Shown here: in pieces, positions 61,051-64,000 of the stretch | Numbering within the stretch: the first letter of the stretch is position 1 | Layout of the letters: each line of letters begins with the position of its first letter | Assembly: GCF_900095225.1 (NCBI RefSeq) | Contig: NZ_LT607418.1 | Location: forward strand, 316,570 to 380,569 | Direction of reading: 5' to 3' | Origin: Pseudomonas sp. UMAB-08 | Lineage (GTDB): Bacteria > Pseudomonadota > Gammaproteobacteria > Pseudomonadales > Pseudomonadaceae | DNA: 64,000 nt | Made by a program: the position numbers and the translations under genes | The notes under the pieces: generated by a model | Databases searched by the model: none | Seen by the model: the letters and a program-made list of their open reading frames with translations, nothing else | What the model was told of the DNA's origin: nothing

Positions 61051-64000
61051 TTAGCTCACAAGCATTACGGGCGGCCAAGATTGCCCGGATGCGAGATCGG
61101 GGTGACGCGGTTCGCCCGTCGGCCTGCCATACTCCAAGCGCCATTCTTCAATTTGGCCGAGAAGCATGAAGGCAGACTTCCGTCGCTTCTCGTCCCCAAC
61201 CGCCATTCTGAACAGCAGGACGCGCAGTTCATTTGAAGCGCGTGCATGCTGCGTGAAGACGTTGGAATTATGCCCATAGGGTCGTCGCTCGACGAAAGCA
61301 CTTTCGAGTTGGTCCCAAATGCCATGCGGAACGCGTGAGGGCTTAGCGTCGTCGATCAGGTTCATATTTGCGGCAAGTGCTTCGGTTGTTCCGAGCCAAC
61401 TCATTACCTTCGAGAGGACGTACCGATTGAGTTTCGGCAAATCGCGTTCGCACAAACTCCGCAGCCGCACCGCTACCTGGGGATTACGCTGGGCCAGATC
61501 TGCAAGCCGCGCAACCAGTGCCTCTTCATGGTGAGGACTGCGCGTCAGCACGATGCCGCGAATATCCGGATCGACAAATCCCAGAAGCAGCTCGCGCGCA
61601 CGCGGCGTGTCGAGTACCGCAAAAGCATTGATGAAATTGTCCTCGCACTGCTCGAACGTCGATGAATCAGACGCGAGCTCATACAGAAGATCAACGACGA
61701 CATCCGATCGGCTCTCGCCGAGAGCGGTGATAAGTTCTCGCAGCTCATAACCCCGGAATTTCCGCTTACCGAGCACATCTCGCATCTTGGCGATCCCGGC
61801 AGCTGGGTCGTCGACGAAAGGGCAAAGCGCAAGGACGCGGCGCAGAAGGTCTTTATCTGAATCCTGCATCCATTTCTCTGTACGCTCGACCATGGAATCG
61901 AGGAGGGCGAACGCGGTGGTAGCGGGTAAGACGACACCCGCCATCAACAGGCGCTCGGCGACGTCGAGACAGGTGTATTGGTCCCATTGGCCCGGTATAG
62001 CAATCACTTCGAGCACCTCTGACGCAGAACCGCGGCCGTCAATTGCGGCAAGCGCCTTTGCAAGATCTTTCAGCCCTGCAATGGGTTTTCCGTCTTGACT
62101 CTGCTCTCGCAGGCGCTTGATTTCGGTATCAAGTGCGGCGGCGAATCGTGTGCGCCGCTGGTCGTCGCCGGACGGCGCATTGCGACCTTCGCGTGCGGCC
62201 CACATCAAGTCGTAGCGGAACGTCCGGTCGAAGAAAGGCTTCGATTTTGGCACGAATTCGCGTGCCATCGCAGCGGCGGCTTCGGAGCGGTATTCCGGCT
62301 CGGCAAGCAGGTCAATGAGCACCTGCTCGGCACCGACCGCGTCGAGATGCATGATGGCGGTGATGTGCCATCCTGCGTAGCTCATAGTTGCACCATTGCC
62401 GAGAGAGCCGCTGTCGCCGCCTGCACTCACGGTCCGGCCGCGGCGTACACGCCCAATGTCGGCGCGAATGAGCCTCACCAGATCCGCCATGTCTTCGGGC
62501 TTGCCGGTTTGGGCAATCGACGAGGCCAGGTTGGCTTTCTCCTCACCGTTGAAATCGTCCTGGCGCAGGACGACATCAACGCTGTGTTTCAAGTAGGTGC
62601 AAAGGTGTGCCTTCAGGTCGTCGTCCGTGATGCGGAGCGGTTCCTCGTTCGATCTTGCGACCCTGCTCAGCAGGCCAGCGGCGACTTTGATGTCGAGCGG
62701 ATCGACGCTTGTGACGGACGAGAGAATGCCTGCCGCGGCGATGTCGTCGGGGAGGTGGCGAAACACGGTTTCCAGTTGGCGCATTATCTGCCACTCGAGT
62801 TCGTGCCGCACGCTGGACTCTCCATCCACCTTGCGCCGCAGTTCGCGCAGTTTCGTAAACACGCGCGCCGCAAGGGCCGCATCTGCACCTGCGGCAATGA
62901 TGGAAGTCATACCGCCGAAGCGCCCGTTCTTAAGGTCTTCGGATTCGAGGCGTTGCAGGTATTTCTCGACGAGGCTGTCGGGAATGACAGTTGCAAACGG
63001 CAACCAATTTTCGTGCTCGTAGAGGACGCCTTCGGCGATCTGGACGGCCACCCACTCACTCACCCAGGCGGGATCGGTTTTGCGCAGATGTTCGAGCGCC
63101 GGCTGGATGTAGTGCGGACCCAGATTGCGCATATCGCCGCCGGACAACGCCGCCAGTGCATCCTTGATGACGCCATCCATGTCTGTCTCGCCAAAATTGA
63201 TCAATTCAAGCGCGGTTCGCAGGCGGGCGGGATGGTCCGTGGTGCTCGCGATGAATTTCCTCATCGCCACTATAGTTTTGGGCCTGAGAGCCGCGGGTAT
63301 GCGATCGGCATTTTGGCGCGAGACGTCCTCGAATGTCTGCTCATCCATCGACTCGAGGATGCGCGTCAGCGCGTCGTCAGACGCGGTCCACATGAGGCCT
63401 GAGACCGCGGCCGTCTTCACCGCGACGCTTTTATCCTCGGTAGCGAAGGCGACGATCTCGTCGTCAGTACGATGATGTAGCAGCTCGGAGACGAAATCCG
63501 CGCGTACCTCGTCGCTCCAGCCGCGCAACTGTTTCTGCCAGTTCGCTCCTAACGAGGAGACATGGATGTCGGGCCAGAGCCGGTACGTACTGAGCCGCGT
63601 CTGTTGGTCTTGTTCAGATAGAAGCGGCACGATGAGGTCGCTGAAGTCGTCCGCGCCGGTAGCGAGCATGGCGGCGGTGGCATACTGCTTAAAGCTGCCG
63701 TCGCCGATCGTGTAGAGGGCGCGAAGACGCTCGCCGACGGATGAGCGAACTTCACTCCAGACGGCCGTGCCGCAAAGCTGCGCAAGCTCGGCGGCGAATA
63801 CGGGGTCGACGGCGAGTGCCATCGCCACCAGCTGCCCGCCGACGCAAATTTTTTTCCTGTCAGCTTCGCTGTCGCCGGTCTGTTCTGCAAACGTCTCGGC
63901 GATCATGCGCAGGGGTTCGTCCCATCCCGGATCGTTCACGTAGTCGGCCATAAAGCAGCGGATCGCCTCTTGATCATCGCACCGCAGGTCGAGAAGCAGC
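61051..64000 (-). CDS. Probable NACHT/STAND NTPase, C-terminal HEAT-repeat part (runs off window)
   Basis: The frame is open from the window edge to the stop at 61051, at least 983 residues; an internal Met at 63951 is not the start, because LLLDLRCDDQEAIRCFMADY reads through before it. The piece LRCDDQEAIRCFMADYVNDP then GWDEPLRMIAETFAEQTGD resembles the end of a NACHT module, and the rest is a long array of helical HEAT-like repeats (for example VAVKTAAVSGLMWTASDDAL and ARELLLGFVDPDIRGIVL), the usual sensor of bacterial NLR-like defence proteins. GC is much higher than in the genes just left of it. The ATPase and any effector lie outside. Confidence 0.6.
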   Translation of the reverse strand, partial: LLLDLRCDDQEAIRCFMADYVNDPGWDEPLRMIAETFAEQTGDSEADRKKICVGGQLVAMALAVDPVFAAELAQLCGTAVWSEVRSSVGERLRALYTIGDGSFKQYATAAMLATGADDFSDLIVPLLSEQDQQTRLSTYRLWPDIHVSSLGANWQKQLRGWSDEVRADFVSELLHHRTDDEIVAFATEDKSVAVKTAAVSGLMWTASDDALTRILESMDEQTFEDVSRQNADRIPAALRPKTIVAMRKFIASTTDHPARLRTALELINFGETDMDGVIKDALAALSGGDMRNLGPHYIQPALEHLRKTDPAWVSEWVAVQIAEGVLYEHENWLPFATVIPDSLVEKYLQRLESEDLKNGRFGGMTSIIAAGADAALAARVFTKLRELRRKVDGESSVRHELEWQIMRQLETVFRHLPDDIAAAGILSSVTSVDPLDIKVAAGLLSRVARSNEEPLRITDDDLKAHLCTYLKHSVDVVLRQDDFNGEEKANLASSIAQTGKPEDMADLVRLIRADIGRVRRGRTVSAGGDSGSLGNGATMSYAGWHITAIMHLDAVGAEQVLIDLLAEPEYRSEAAAAMAREFVPKSKPFFDRTFRYDLMWAAREGRNAPSGDDQRRTRFAAALDTEIKRLREQSQDGKPIAGLKDLAKALAAIDGRGSASEVLEVIAIPGQWDQYTCLDVAERLLMAGVVLPATTAFALLDSMVERTEKWMQDSDKDLLRRVLALCPFVDDPAAGIAKMRDVLGKRKFRGYELRELITALGESRSDVVVDLLYELASDSSTFEQCEDNFINAFAVLDTPRARELLLGFVDPDIRGIVLTRSPHHEEALVARLADLAQRNPQVAVRLRSLCERDLPKLNRYVLSKVMSWLGTTEALAANMNLIDDAKPSRVPHGIWDQLESAFVERRPYGHNSNVFTQHARASNELRVLLFRMAVGDEKRRKSAFMLLGQIEEWRLEYGRPTGEPRHPDLASGQSWPPVMLVS

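Noticed and set aside
1..64000. CRISPR arrays, tRNA or rRNA genes
   Set aside because: No regularly spaced repeats and no cloverleaf or rRNA-like sequence was recognised by reading.

Overview
The window reads as a Pseudomonas-type chromosome (probably the P. fluorescens/P. putida side of the genus). I infer this from SfnR/SsuD/DszA-like sulfur genes, sigma-54 promoters, about 60% GC in the metabolic part and IS1182-family elements; no rRNA or housekeeping marker is present to confirm it. No tRNA, rRNA or CRISPR array was seen.

Positions 1-34,900 form a large organosulfur (sulfonate/sulfone/sulfinate) scavenging region. A minus-strand operon (4738 to 1) carries a GntR regulator, an AprA-like flavoprotein, a 2[4Fe-4S] ferredoxin, a binding protein and an ABC permease. 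A LacI-type regulator at 4992-6038 faces a plus-strand operon of TonB receptor, DszA/NtaA-like flavin monooxygenase, aldo/keto reductase and SsuA-like binding protein (6261-11861). Then come a DszB-like protein, a dedicated tonB-exbB-exbD set, a second TonB receptor, another binding protein, two class II aldolase-like proteins, three SsuD-like monooxygenases (one frameshifted), a heterodimeric ABC exporter, two more DszB-like paralogues in tandem (one with Ser at the catalytic Cys position), a two-permease plus ATPase ABC importer, and an SfnR-like sigma-54 activator that lacks a sensor domain. Four to five -24/-12 promoters, each with an upstream 16-bp palindrome of the form TGCTGCT-N2-AGCAGCA, tie tonB, the second receptor, the divergent aldolase/monooxygenase pair and the DszB-like operon into one probable SfnR regulon. 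The genes suggest outer-membrane uptake, inner-membrane import, FMNH2-dependent C-S cleavage and desulfination during sulfate starvation.

Positions 34,900-64,000 are an accessory region with lower and uneven GC and much decay: an IS5 remnant joined to a pntB 3' remnant, a broken parDE pair, a truncated tyrosine integrase, two near-identical IS1182-family copies and short non-autonomous elements with the same ends. Between them lie probable defence or conflict genes: a metallophosphoesterase fused to a STAND-like NTPase and helical repeats, a PD-(D/E)XK nuclease, a HEPN-like protein with an RX4H motif, an OLD-like ATPase/TOPRIM gene interrupted by one in-frame stop, a two-helix membrane protein, an XRE regulator overlapping a 28-residue membrane peptide, an ankyrin-repeat protein, and at the right edge the C-terminal part of a probable NACHT/STAND HEAT-repeat protein that runs off the window.

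The strongest candidates for something not well described are the SfnR-type regulon with three DszB-like proteins (including the Cys-to-Ser paralogue) and the clustered STAND/HEPN/nuclease genes of the accessory region.
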